Shown here in pieces: positions 14,031 through 21,395 of a stretch of DNA of 25,353 nt. Numbering within the stretch: the stretch's first letter is position 1; every line of letters starts with the position of its first letter. A model generated the notes under the pieces. The model was not told the origin of the DNA, made no database searches, and saw only the letters and a list, made by a program, of their open reading frames with translations. This DNA comes from CAYZJD01 sp964478455 (GTDB taxonomy: Bacteria; Acidobacteriota; Terriglobia; Bryobacterales; Bryobacteraceae): contig CAYZJD010000015.1 of the NCBI GenBank assembly GCA_964478455.1, positions 1 through 25,353 of the forward strand. The letters are read 5' to 3'. Position numbers and translations under genes: made by a program.

Positions 14031-14708
14031 ATGGGAAGTCGAAACCGCCGCTTCAAAACCGCCATCTACGAGCAGTTCGCCCGCATCGGCAAGGCCATCG
14101 CCAACCCCAGCCGGCTGGAGCTGCTTGACCTGCTCTGCCAAGGCCCCCGGACCGTGGAAGCCCTCGCCAAGGAAGCCGAGCTGGGGCTGGCCAACACATC
14201 ACAGCACCTGAAGGCGCTTCGCGAGGCTCGGCTGGTGGAGGCGGAAAAGGCCGGGTTGTACGTGACCTACCGTCTGGCTGACGACGAGGTGTGCCAGTTC
14301 TTCCGGTCCCTTCGATCTTTGGCTGAGACACGGCTGGCCGAGGTCGGGGAGATCACGCGCCGGTTCTTGGAAGCCCGTCAGGGTTTGCAGCCGGTGGATC
14401 GCGAACAGCTTCTGGCTAAAGTGCGGGACGGCGCTGTCACCGTGCTGGACGTCCGGCCAGCCGAGGAATTTCGCGCCGGGCATCTGCCAGGCGCCCTGTC
14501 CATCCCGCTGAAGGAATTGGAGCGCCGTCTCGCGGACCTGCCGCACGACCGCGAGATCGTGGCCTACTGCCGCGGTCCCTACTGCGTGCTGGCAGTGGAG
14601 GCGGTCGAGTTCCTGAGGGCCCGCGGCTTCGCTGCATTTCGGCTGGAGGAAGGTGTCACCGACTGGCAAGCGAAGGGCCTTCCTGTCGCTGTCGGCGACG
14701 AGAAGTAG
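14031..14708 (+). CDS. ArsR/SmtB-family repressor fused to a rhodanese domain
   Basis: The protein is 225 aa. Residues 10-100 form an ArsR-type winged helix-turn-helix: ANPSRLELLDLLCQGP, then the recognition helix NTSQHLKALREARLV. Residues 115-222 are a rhodanese domain with LDVRPAEEFRAGHLPGA and an active-site loop CRGPYC (180-185); Cys180 is the expected persulfide carrier. The DNA-binding part has Cys36 and Cys88. Cys36 lies where sulfide/persulfide sensors of the SqrR/BigR type have a conserved Cys, but Cys88 is earlier than their second one, so dithiol sensing is inference. Likely role: autorepressor released by persulfide or metal, with the rhodanese domain supplying or removing sulfane sulfur. 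It has no clear Shine-Dalgarno and a very short leader. It is the first gene of a seven-function operon. Confidence 0.92.
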   Translation: MGSRNRRFKTAIYEQFARIGKAIANPSRLELLDLLCQGPRTVEALAKEAELGLANTSQHLKALREARLVEAEKAGLYVTYRLADDEVCQFFRSLRSLAETRLAEVGEITRRFLEARQGLQPVDREQLLAKVRDGAVTVLDVRPAEEFRAGHLPGALSIPLKELERRLADLPHDREIVAYCRGPYCVLAVEAVEFLRARGFAAFRLEEGVTDWQAKGLPVAVGDEK

Positions 14709-14714
14709 GTGCCC

Positions 14715-17027
14715 ATGCGCGATCGTCTCATTCAACGCCTCACATCCTTCTCGGTGGACCACCCCTGGCGGGCAATTGGCCTCACTCTCGTGATCACCGT
14801 CGTCTTCGGTCTTCAACTTCCGAAGATGACCACGGACACAGATCCGAAACACATGCTGCCGATCACTTCACCAGTGCGGCAGTACAACGACCAGGTGGAG
14901 CGCGAGTTCGGGCTTCACGCCGACAACCTGGTGGTGGGCATCGTGAACGAACGCGGTGTCGTCAACCGGGAGACGCTCTCGCACATCGCGGAGCTGACAC
15001 AGCGGATTCAGAAGATCCGGGGCGTGGTGGTCCGGGACGTGACCAGCTTCACGACCATTGACAACGTGGCGGTGGAAGGCGGTGGCCTGACCGTGCGTCC
15101 TCTGTTGAGTGAGGTACCCAGCTCCGACAAAGACCTCGCGGCGTTGCGAACGGTGCTGCTGGATAACCCGCTGCTGCGGAAGCGCGTGATCTCGGAAGAC
15201 ACGAAAGCCACCGCGATTTACGTTCCGCTCGAGCCTTCCGCCAACGGGAGAGAGATCGCCGAGCGGATTCGAGAAATGCTGCCGAAGAGCACGTCTGGCG
15301 ATCAGTTCTTCCTGGCTGGCGATCCCATTGCGCGCGATACCTTCGGCTACGAGATGTTTCAGCAGATGGCGCTGTTTTCGCCCGTGGCCGGGATGGTCAT
15401 GTGCCTCGCGCTGTGGCTGATGTTCCGGAGCTGGTCGGTTGTCATCGCCAACATGGCGGTGGCGATGATCAGCATCATCTGGGCCATGGGGCTGTTCGTC
15501 GGACTCGGGTTCCCGGTTCACATCATGAGCTCCATGAGCCCGGTCTTTCTGATGGCCATCGCCACGGACAGCGTACACATCTTCAACGAGTTCGCTTTTC
15601 GTTACGGCGAGGTCAACAGCAAGCGGCGGGCGGTGCTGGAGACGATGGCAGCGGTGGGCCGTCCCGTGGTTCTTTCCGATTTGACGACGGCGGTGGGATT
15701 TGCCTCGCTGGCTACCGGATCGATTGTGCCGGTCCGGGTCTTCGGCCTGCTGGTGGGATTCGGCACGCTGGTGATTCTGCTGATGAGCTTCACGCTGGTT
15801 CCAGCCATCTTGATCCTGATGCGCGAGGACCGGATCGCTGCGGTCGCGCTAAGGGAACGCTCCCGTGGCGCCGGCGGCTCGCCCCTGCTGGCGAGCCTTG
15901 GGAGCTTCTGTGTGCGGCGCGCGAAACCTGTCGCCTTGACAGGATGCCTGCTGCTGGTTGTGGCTGGGGTGGGACTCGCGCGCATCCGCGTGAACAACAA
16001 CATGGTGCATTGGTTCAAGCCGGACAGCGAAATCCGTGTCGCGGATCGTGTCTTGAACCAGCACCTCGGGGGCACTTCTATCGGCTACGTCGTCGTGGAG
16101 GGCTCGGGGCAAAACGCCCTACACGAGCCGGAGATGTTGCGCTCGATCGAGAGCCTTCAGCGGGAACTGGAGAAAGATCCCCTCGTCGGTAAAACCCACT
16201 CGGTGGTGGACTACGTGAAGCGCATCAACCGGGTGCTGCATGACGACGATCCCGCGTTTGAGCGCGTCCCGGATTCGGCCGCCGAAATAGCCCAGTACCT
16301 GTTCCTGTTCTCGATGTCGGCGAAACCGAGCGATCTGAACAACGTCGTGGATTATCCCTTCCAGAAGGCCAACCTCATGGTGCAGCTCAAAAGCTGGGAC
16401 GCGGGCGTGATGCAAGGCGTTATGGAGCGCGCCAACGCTCATTTGAAGGCGCACCCTCTGCCAGGAGGTGCGGCGATCCACCCGGCGGGGATCGCTTACT
16501 TCAACCTGGTCTGGAACGACGAAGTGCTCTGGGGGATGGTCACGAGCTTCATGTCCGGACTCGTGTTCGTGCTGGTTCTCCTGGTGCTGGAGATGCGGTC
16601 GTTGCGGTGGGGGCTGCTCAGCTTCGTGCCGCTGCTCTTCACAATCGCCGTGATCTACGGGATGGTCGGGCTTGCCGGAAAGGACTTCGACATGCCAGTC
16701 GCCGTGCTTTCCACTCTCTCGCTGGGACTGGCGATCGACTTCGCCGTGCACTTCGTCGGCCGCTTTCAGCAGCACTACGCCACGCACTCGAAACCGGCGG
16801 AGTCGCTCGTTTGGACGGTGGCCAGGCCGGGCAAAGGGATTTTCCGCAATGCCGTCCTGTTCGCCCTTGGTTTCGTCGTGATGGTCTTTGCACATCTGAC
16901 ACCCTACATCACGGTGGGAGTGCTGATGGCCGCCATCATGCTGCTGTCTTCGATTTCGAGCGTGGTTTTCCTGCCGGCGCTGGTCCACATTTTCGACAAG
17001 CGCCTGTTGAAAGGAAGGACAACATGA
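14715..17027 (+). CDS. MMPL/RND superfamily exporter
   Basis: The protein is 770 aa, with the duplicated RND layout: one helix (about 18-36), a periplasmic loop beginning TDTDPKHMLP, a five-helix block (about 220-370), then helix 7 (403-425), a second periplasmic loop and a second five-helix block (about 610-760). Helix-4-type signatures are ATDSVHIF (near 283) and LAIDFAVHF (near 673), with acidic residues suited to proton coupling. This is the smaller MMPL-like RND type that acts on lipids, hopanoids or hydrophobic compounds rather than the AcrB drug type. I favour the ATG at 14715, which has AGG 5 bases upstream; a GTG at 14709 is possible. A 4-bp ATGA overlap joins it to the next gene. 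With the LolA-like and barrel genes downstream it forms a likely envelope export route. Confidence 0.92.
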   Translation: MRDRLIQRLTSFSVDHPWRAIGLTLVITVVFGLQLPKMTTDTDPKHMLPITSPVRQYNDQVEREFGLHADNLVVGIVNERGVVNRETLSHIAELTQRIQKIRGVVVRDVTSFTTIDNVAVEGGGLTVRPLLSEVPSSDKDLAALRTVLLDNPLLRKRVISEDTKATAIYVPLEPSANGREIAERIREMLPKSTSGDQFFLAGDPIARDTFGYEMFQQMALFSPVAGMVMCLALWLMFRSWSVVIANMAVAMISIIWAMGLFVGLGFPVHIMSSMSPVFLMAIATDSVHIFNEFAFRYGEVNSKRRAVLETMAAVGRPVVLSDLTTAVGFASLATGSIVPVRVFGLLVGFGTLVILLMSFTLVPAILILMREDRIAAVALRERSRGAGGSPLLASLGSFCVRRAKPVALTGCLLLVVAGVGLARIRVNNNMVHWFKPDSEIRVADRVLNQHLGGTSIGYVVVEGSGQNALHEPEMLRSIESLQRELEKDPLVGKTHSVVDYVKRINRVLHDDDPAFERVPDSAAEIAQYLFLFSMSAKPSDLNNVVDYPFQKANLMVQLKSWDAGVMQGVMERANAHLKAHPLPGGAAIHPAGIAYFNLVWNDEVLWGMVTSFMSGLVFVLVLLVLEMRSLRWGLLSFVPLLFTIAVIYGMVGLAGKDFDMPVAVLSTLSLGLAIDFAVHFVGRFQQHYATHSKPAESLVWTVARPGKGIFRNAVLFALGFVVMVFAHLTPYITVGVLMAAIMLLSSISSVVFLPALVHIFDKRLLKGRTT

Positions 17028-17410
17028 GCAACAACCGCATCCACCTCCGCGCAGGCTTGCTGCCGGCGCTGGTCGTGATGAGCGCCCCTGCGGCTTTCGC
17101 ATATCCGCCGGCAGTGGGCATTCTTAGCCCCGCCCGAAACTGCCTGAGCTGTCACTCGAGTGATGGGCCATGGAAGGATCCGGCGGGGCTGATCATCGAC
17201 GTTCTCGACAAAACCTCGGGCAAATCTCTGCGGCAACGCGATGGATCGTTCTTGATCCCGGCAAAACGCGGTGAGCTGAAGACCGTCGTGACGGTCATCG
17301 GCTGGAGTGCGGACAAGCCCGGACCGGCGCCCTACCGCAACGCCTGGTTGTATGTGGACCCGAAACGAATTCCTGACGCAGACTCTCTCAACAAATTCGC
17401 GCCAGGGTGA
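17024..17410 (+). CDS. secreted CXXCH (c-type heme-like) protein, N-terminal part, ends at an in-frame TGA
   Basis: The frame encodes 128 aa. Residues 1-26 are a Sec signal peptide (hydrophobic LLPALVVMSAPAAFA, cleavage after AFA). The mature protein has CLSCH, a single c-type heme-binding motif, soon after the start, and then a beta-rich region (KRGELKTVVTVIGWSAD). It starts at the ATG at 17024, overlapping the exporter's TGA by 4 bp. It stops at TGA 17408-17410 after NKFAPG, yet the same frame stays open for a further 76 codons and reads as a natural continuation. The likely intact protein is about 204 aa, periplasmic, and either heme-bearing or using CXXCH as a thiol pair. No sixth-ligand Met can be assigned. 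I do not recognise the family beyond this. Confidence 0.7.
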   Translation: MSNNRIHLRAGLLPALVVMSAPAAFAYPPAVGILSPARNCLSCHSSDGPWKDPAGLIIDVLDKTSGKSLRQRDGSFLIPAKRGELKTVVTVIGWSADKPGPAPYRNAWLYVDPKRIPDADSLNKFAPG

Positions 17411-17638
17411 ATGGTCAACCTGCCCATGTCCTGCCGGGTGGTGGGCGACGCGGTCGAGGCTTATGCCGGTGCTCATTTGACCGCGCTGCCGATGACCGTG
17501 CGGGCCGGAGACGACGCCGCCGACGCCGAGATCGAGCTTCAGGTGATGCTCACCCGTGGGGAGTCGGTGAAGGGCGACGCAAAGAAAGGAATGGTTGGAA
17601 ACTACTTCGAGCGCCGCGTGCGCCTGAAAGTGGAGTGA
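17411..17638 (+). CDS. continuation of the CXXCH protein after the in-frame TGA (C-terminal part, 75 aa)
   Basis: This reading begins with the ATG directly after the TGA, in the same frame as the preceding gene. It has no signal peptide and no usable Shine-Dalgarno of its own. If translated separately it would stay in the cytoplasm, cut off from its presumed partner. The sequence has regular beta-strand patterning (HLTALPMTVRAG, AEIELQVMLTRGES, YFERRVRLKV), like the second sheet of an Ig-like or beta-sandwich domain, and a single Cys (residue 8). The next gene follows 11 bp after its TGA stop with a good ribosome site. Possible explanations are a nonsense mutation (TGG to TGA is one base), readthrough or recoding, stop-restart at TGAATG, or a sequencing error. 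Confidence 0.55.
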   Translation: MVNLPMSCRVVGDAVEAYAGAHLTALPMTVRAGDDAADAEIELQVMLTRGESVKGDAKKGMVGNYFERRVRLKVE

Positions 17639-17649
17639 GGTGGACTCAT

Positions 17650-18456
17650 ATGACAGCAAGAATCGTCTTCGCACTCATTGCGGCCTTCTGCCCGCTCGTG
17701 ACTTACGCACAAGAGAAGCCGACCGCCGCCGAAATCGTGGATAGGGCGCAGGCCGCGTTCTACTCTCCCGGCGCGGACATGAAAGCGCGCGTGGTTATGG
17801 ATCTCATCAACGCTGACGGCAAGAAACGGACGCGTGTGCTCAGCATGCTTCGCAAAAATCTCCCCGGCGGGCGGGAGCAACGCTACTTTCTTTACTTCCA
17901 CGAACCGGGCGACGTCCGGCGCACGGCGTTCCTGGTGTGGAAATACCCGGAGAAGGATGACGACCGCTGGATCTTCATTCCCGCCGTCAATATGACGAGG
18001 CGGATCGCCGCGCGGGACAGCCGCTCCAGCTTCGTCGGATCTGATTTCTCTTACGAAGACATCTCCGGCCGCGATCTTGCGGCCGACTCGCACACCGTGC
18101 TGCGCGAGGAGAAGCTCGGCGATTCCGCCTGCTACGTCGTCCAGAGCACGCCGAAGGCGGCGGCCGACTTCACCCGAAAGCTGTCCTGGATCGACAAGTT
18201 GTCCTGGCTCCCGCTCAAGGAGGAGTATTACAACGCCCAAAATCAGTTGGCGCGCGTGTTCACCGCGGATAAGGTCCAGGCCATTAGCGCCGGCGGCAAA
18301 GCGTACCCGACGGTCGTGAAGCGCACGATGAAGAACGTGCAGAGCGGCCATCGTACGGAAGTCGTCTTCGAGAGCGCGAGCTACGACGTCGGAATCCCGC
18401 CGGACATTTTCACCGAGCGCTCGCTGCAACAGGCGCCCGAGAAGTGGATCCGGTAA
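17650..18456 (+). CDS. LolA-like outer-membrane lipoprotein-sorting family protein
   Basis: The protein is 268 aa with a Sec signal peptide (about 1-20, cleavage near TYA-QE). It shows the typical signature of the LolA_like group that accompanies MMPL exporters: FLVWKYPEKDDDRWIFIPA, then RRIAARDSRSSFVGSDFSYEDISGRD (quoted in parts; about residues 117-142 together). These proteins have an open beta-barrel half-pipe that carries hydrophobic molecules through the periplasm. True LolA carries lipoproteins; this subgroup is thought to serve its RND partner and some other lipidic cargo. The ATG at 17650 has a GAGGTG ribosome site 8 bases upstream. It ends TAATG, sharing one base with the start of the barrel gene, so inner-membrane pump, periplasmic carrier and outer-membrane protein are made together. 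Confidence 0.9.
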   Translation: MTARIVFALIAAFCPLVTYAQEKPTAAEIVDRAQAAFYSPGADMKARVVMDLINADGKKRTRVLSMLRKNLPGGREQRYFLYFHEPGDVRRTAFLVWKYPEKDDDRWIFIPAVNMTRRIAARDSRSSFVGSDFSYEDISGRDLAADSHTVLREEKLGDSACYVVQSTPKAAADFTRKLSWIDKLSWLPLKEEYYNAQNQLARVFTADKVQAISAGGKAYPTVVKRTMKNVQSGHRTEVVFESASYDVGIPPDIFTERSLQQAPEKWIR

Positions 18457-19721
18457 TGCGCCTCCCTGCGGCATTAGCAGTTCTGGCGATTTTGTGGCCG
18501 GGAAATCTTGGCGCGGAGGAGAAGAACCGTCTGCCGGTGACGATCCATGGCTTCCTGATGGGGAATGCCTCTGTCCGCACGACCGGCGAGCGGCCGCCGA
18601 TGGGTGAAGGTGGCGCCTTCGTGCTCGGTGAGGAGAGACTGCGCCTGGACGTGAGCGGTGCGACGAAGTCAGGCACCGGCTCTCTCCAGATCAAAGGAGA
18701 CATCTTCCACGACGCGGTCGCGAACCGGGTTGACGGCGACCTGCGTGAAGCGTACGCGGGGTACCGCGGTGGCCGAGTCGATCTGCGCCTCGGCCGGCAA
18801 ATCGTCACCTGGGGAGTGGGCGATCTCTTCTTCATCAATGACGTTTTCCCCAAGGACTGGGAGTCTTTCTTTTCCGGCCGCCCGATGGAGTACCTGAAAC
18901 GGGGCGTGGATGCCGTCCGGCTCCAGTATTCTTCGGAGGCGCTGAATGTGGACGTGGTCGCGACCCCGTTCTTCGCGGCCGATGCGCTGCCTTCGCCGAA
19001 GAGGTTTTTCCTCTACAACCCGTTCGCCGGGGCGGAACAGCGTGAGAACAGCCCGCCGACGCGCGCGGAGAATACCGAGGTGGCCCTTCGCCTCTACCGG
19101 CGGATGGCAGGGTTCGATGTCTCGTTCTACGGCTACCGCGGATTCTGGCGAATGCCCGGAGCCGACATGGATCCCTACAAAGGCGCGCCGAGAATCACCC
19201 GCTTCTATCCCAGGCTGGTGACGTGGGGGGCCAGCGCGCAGCACAATCTGCTGAATGGCGTTGTGAGCTTCGAGGGAGGGCGATACAACTCGCTCGATGA
19301 CCGTGGCGGCTCTGCGCCTGGGGTGCCCAATTCCCAATGGCGCGTTCTGGCCGCCTACCAGCGGCAACTGGCTCGGGAACTGACGGCAACCTTCCAGGGG
19401 TATGTGGAGGTCATGGAAGGCTATGACAGCTATCGCCAGTTCCTGCCTGCCGGGTTCCGCGCGGAGGATCGCGTGCGCGGCGTGTTTTCCGTACGGCTTA
19501 CTCAGTTCCTGGGATATCAGAACTGGCGTCTTGCGGCGTTTGTCGCCTGCAGCCCGACGGATAACGACAGCTTCGTTCAGCCCGAAGTCTCTCACCGTTT
19601 CTCAGACAGGATCAGCGCCACCTTGGGCGCGAACATTTTCACCGGGAAGTACGAGACCACGTTCTTTGGGCAGATGGCGAAGAACGACAACGTGTACCTG
19701 AGTGTCAGGTTCGACTTTTGA
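18456..19721 (+). CDS. outer-membrane beta-barrel protein, DUF1302/porin-like
   Basis: The protein is 421 aa. A Sec signal (MRLPAALAVLAILWPG, cleavage near LGA-EE) precedes strands with alternating polar and hydrophobic residues. LRLGRQIVTWG, followed by the FINDVFP segment, resembles DUF1302 and alginate/phosphate-porin-type barrels. The chain ends VRFDF, the terminal Phe needed for recognition by the BAM machinery. It shares its ATG with the previous TAA stop (TAATG). In other bacteria DUF1302-like barrels sit beside MMPL exporters and LolA- or DUF1329-like periplasmic proteins, and the same trio is present here. It probably provides the outer-membrane passage or a surface platform. The cargo is unknown. 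Confidence 0.8.
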   Translation: MRLPAALAVLAILWPGNLGAEEKNRLPVTIHGFLMGNASVRTTGERPPMGEGGAFVLGEERLRLDVSGATKSGTGSLQIKGDIFHDAVANRVDGDLREAYAGYRGGRVDLRLGRQIVTWGVGDLFFINDVFPKDWESFFSGRPMEYLKRGVDAVRLQYSSEALNVDVVATPFFAADALPSPKRFFLYNPFAGAEQRENSPPTRAENTEVALRLYRRMAGFDVSFYGYRGFWRMPGADMDPYKGAPRITRFYPRLVTWGASAQHNLLNGVVSFEGGRYNSLDDRGGSAPGVPNSQWRVLAAYQRQLARELTATFQGYVEVMEGYDSYRQFLPAGFRAEDRVRGVFSVRLTQFLGYQNWRLAAFVACSPTDNDSFVQPEVSHRFSDRISATLGANIFTGKYETTFFGQMAKNDNVYLSVRFDF

Positions 19722-19731
19722 AAGGAGCAGA

Positions 19732-20973
19732 ATGCAATCGACAATGATCGTAGTGCTTGGCGGCGGTGTGGGTGGGATGGTGGCCGCAAACGAGATCCGC
19801 CGGCAACTGCCATCTGCTCACCGGGTCGTGCTGGTCGAGAAGAATCCGCAACACGCCTTCGCTCCCTCGTTCCTTTGGCTCATGACGGGGGATCGCGAGC
19901 CGGACCAGATTCGCAGGCCATTGGCCGGACTGCTGCGCCGAGGCGTCGAATTCGTCCAGGCGGAAGTTCTCGGGATCGACCCCGTCAACCGCAAGATAAG
20001 GACCAGCGCAACTGAGTTCGCCTACGATCATCTGGTCGTAGCGCTCGGCGCCGACCTCGCTCCCGATGCCATCCCCGGGCTGGCTGCTGCTTCCCACACG
20101 TTCTTCACTTTCGACGGTGCTGCCCGCCTACGGGACAGCCTGCGAGCGTTTTCCGGAGGCCGCATTGCTGTCGTAGTCACCGCGATGCCATATAAGTGCC
20201 CCGGAGCTCCTCATGAAGGGGCTATGCTCATCGCGGACTATTTCCGCCGTCGCGGCCTGTCCGGCAAAGTCGAGATCCGCCTCTTCACACCCGAGCCCCA
20301 ACCCATGCCGGTGGCCGGCCCGCAGCTCGGGGAGGCTGTCCGAGCCATGCTGGAGGCCAAGGGGATAAAGTTTCACCCACTCCATAAACTTGCCACGCTC
20401 GAGGCGGGTGCCCGGCAACTGACATTCGACAACGGGCAGCAATTCGCCTACGACCTGCTGGTCGCGGTGCCTCCGCACCGGGCGCCGAAAGCTGTCGTCG
20501 AGGCCGGATTGACGAACCAGACCGGCTGGGTTCCTGTCGATCCGCAGACGTTAAGCACGAGTCAAGCCGGTGTCTACGCCATCGGCGACGTCACGGCAAT
20601 CCCGATTCCGGGACGGTGGAAACCGGACGTTCCGCTCATGTTGCCCAAGGCAGGAGTGTTCGCCCACGCCCAAGCGGAGGTCGTCGCTCGGCGAATCGTG
20701 GCTGAAGCCGCCGGACGTCCATGTGAGGCGAAATTCTGCGGAGACGGCTACTGCATGCTGGAGGCCGGCGAGGACCTTGCCGGCTTCGCCTTCGGCAATT
20801 TCTTCGCCGAGCCAGCGCCGAATGTGCAACTGCGGCAAATCGGCAAGGCGTGGCACTTGGGCAAGGTGCTTTTCGAGAAATGGTGGCTGGCGCCGGTGGG
20901 TTGGAGGCGATCCTTGATCGGCTGGGTGGTGAGAGCAGGCGGAAGGCTGTACGGCATACCAATCACTCTATGA
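19732..20973 (+). CDS. sulfide:quinone oxidoreductase / flavocytochrome-c sulfide dehydrogenase-like FAD protein
   Basis: The protein is 413 aa. The FAD-binding GGGVGG loop begins at residue 10 and the second FAD motif AIGDVTAIPIPG is at 283-294. Cys156 in PYKCPGAPHE is the conserved active-site Cys of SQR/FCSD enzymes. The C-terminal FEKWWL (381-386) and amphipathic helices are the membrane/quinone-side features of SQR. The second redox Cys, usually in the region after LPKxG, is not at its usual place (AHAQAEVVA, 311-319); instead C331, C336 and C341 follow in FCGDGYC. It may still oxidise a sulfide, persulfide or thiol and pass electrons to quinone, or it may be a divergent paralog. The ATG at 19732 follows AAGGAG at good spacing, 10 bp after the barrel gene. 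There is no signal peptide, so it should face the cytoplasm. Confidence 0.85.
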   Translation: MQSTMIVVLGGGVGGMVAANEIRRQLPSAHRVVLVEKNPQHAFAPSFLWLMTGDREPDQIRRPLAGLLRRGVEFVQAEVLGIDPVNRKIRTSATEFAYDHLVVALGADLAPDAIPGLAAASHTFFTFDGAARLRDSLRAFSGGRIAVVVTAMPYKCPGAPHEGAMLIADYFRRRGLSGKVEIRLFTPEPQPMPVAGPQLGEAVRAMLEAKGIKFHPLHKLATLEAGARQLTFDNGQQFAYDLLVAVPPHRAPKAVVEAGLTNQTGWVPVDPQTLSTSQAGVYAIGDVTAIPIPGRWKPDVPLMLPKAGVFAHAQAEVVARRIVAEAAGRPCEAKFCGDGYCMLEAGEDLAGFAFGNFFAEPAPNVQLRQIGKAWHLGKVLFEKWWLAPVGWRRSLIGWVVRAGGRLYGIPITL

Positions 20974-21000
20974 GTCCTTGTTTCTTCGACAGGAACAGCA

Positions 21001-21351
21001 ATGAACTACCTCATCATTCTGAATGATCCCCCGTATGGAAGCGAGCGCAGCTACAACGGTCTGCGGCTTGCGAGCTCGCTGGCGAGGAGCGACCACGTCA
21101 GCGTGTCGGTCTTCCTGATGGGTGATGCCGCTTCCTGCGCCGTCGCCGGGCAAACCACTCCGAACGGGTACTACAACATCGAACGGATGTTGAGGCTCTT
21201 CGCTTCCAAAGGCGGCAAGATCGGAGTCTGCGGGTCGTGCATGGACGCTCGTGGCATCCAGGCGCACCCACTGGTTGAGGGCGCGCATCGAAGCTCAATG
21301 GACGAACTCACCTGCTGGACACAAGAAGCCGACAGGGTCGTTGTCTTCTGA
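21001..21351 (+). CDS. DsrE/DsrF-like sulfur-relay family protein
   Basis: The protein is 116 aa with the DsrE alpha/beta fold: first strand YLIILNDPPYGSE, helix RSYNGLRLASSLA, strand VSVSVFLMGDAA, and a cysteine loop GVCGSCMDARG (about 75-85). In DsrE-type proteins a Cys at this loop carries a persulfide passed between TusA-like and rhodanese proteins. Here two cysteines are spaced C-X-X-C, so it could shuttle sulfane sulfur or form a disulfide. It is the last gene of the operon, 27 bp after the SQR-like gene, with AGGA upstream of the ATG at 21001. Together with the N-terminal rhodanese fusion it ties the operon to sulfane-sulfur handling. It is cytoplasmic by prediction. Confidence 0.88.
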   Translation: MNYLIILNDPPYGSERSYNGLRLASSLARSDHVSVSVFLMGDAASCAVAGQTTPNGYYNIERMLRLFASKGGKIGVCGSCMDARGIQAHPLVEGAHRSSMDELTCWTQEADRVVVF

Positions 21352-21395
21352 AGACGGCTAGCGGAAGCGGGCAACGCGGCGCCTACGACCAGGCG

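Noticed and set aside
13859..14065. A 68-codon minus-strand frame crossing the operon promoter region
   Set aside because: It overlaps the operator, the promoter and the start of the ArsR gene, has no ribosome site, and is in a different frame from the CSCGC peptide.
17408..17460. Selenocysteine insertion at the in-frame TGA
   Set aside because: A weak stem GCCCA/TGGGC can be drawn downstream, but its position and apical loop do not clearly match a bacterial SECIS, and no selenium-linked family is recognised; kept only as one option to test.
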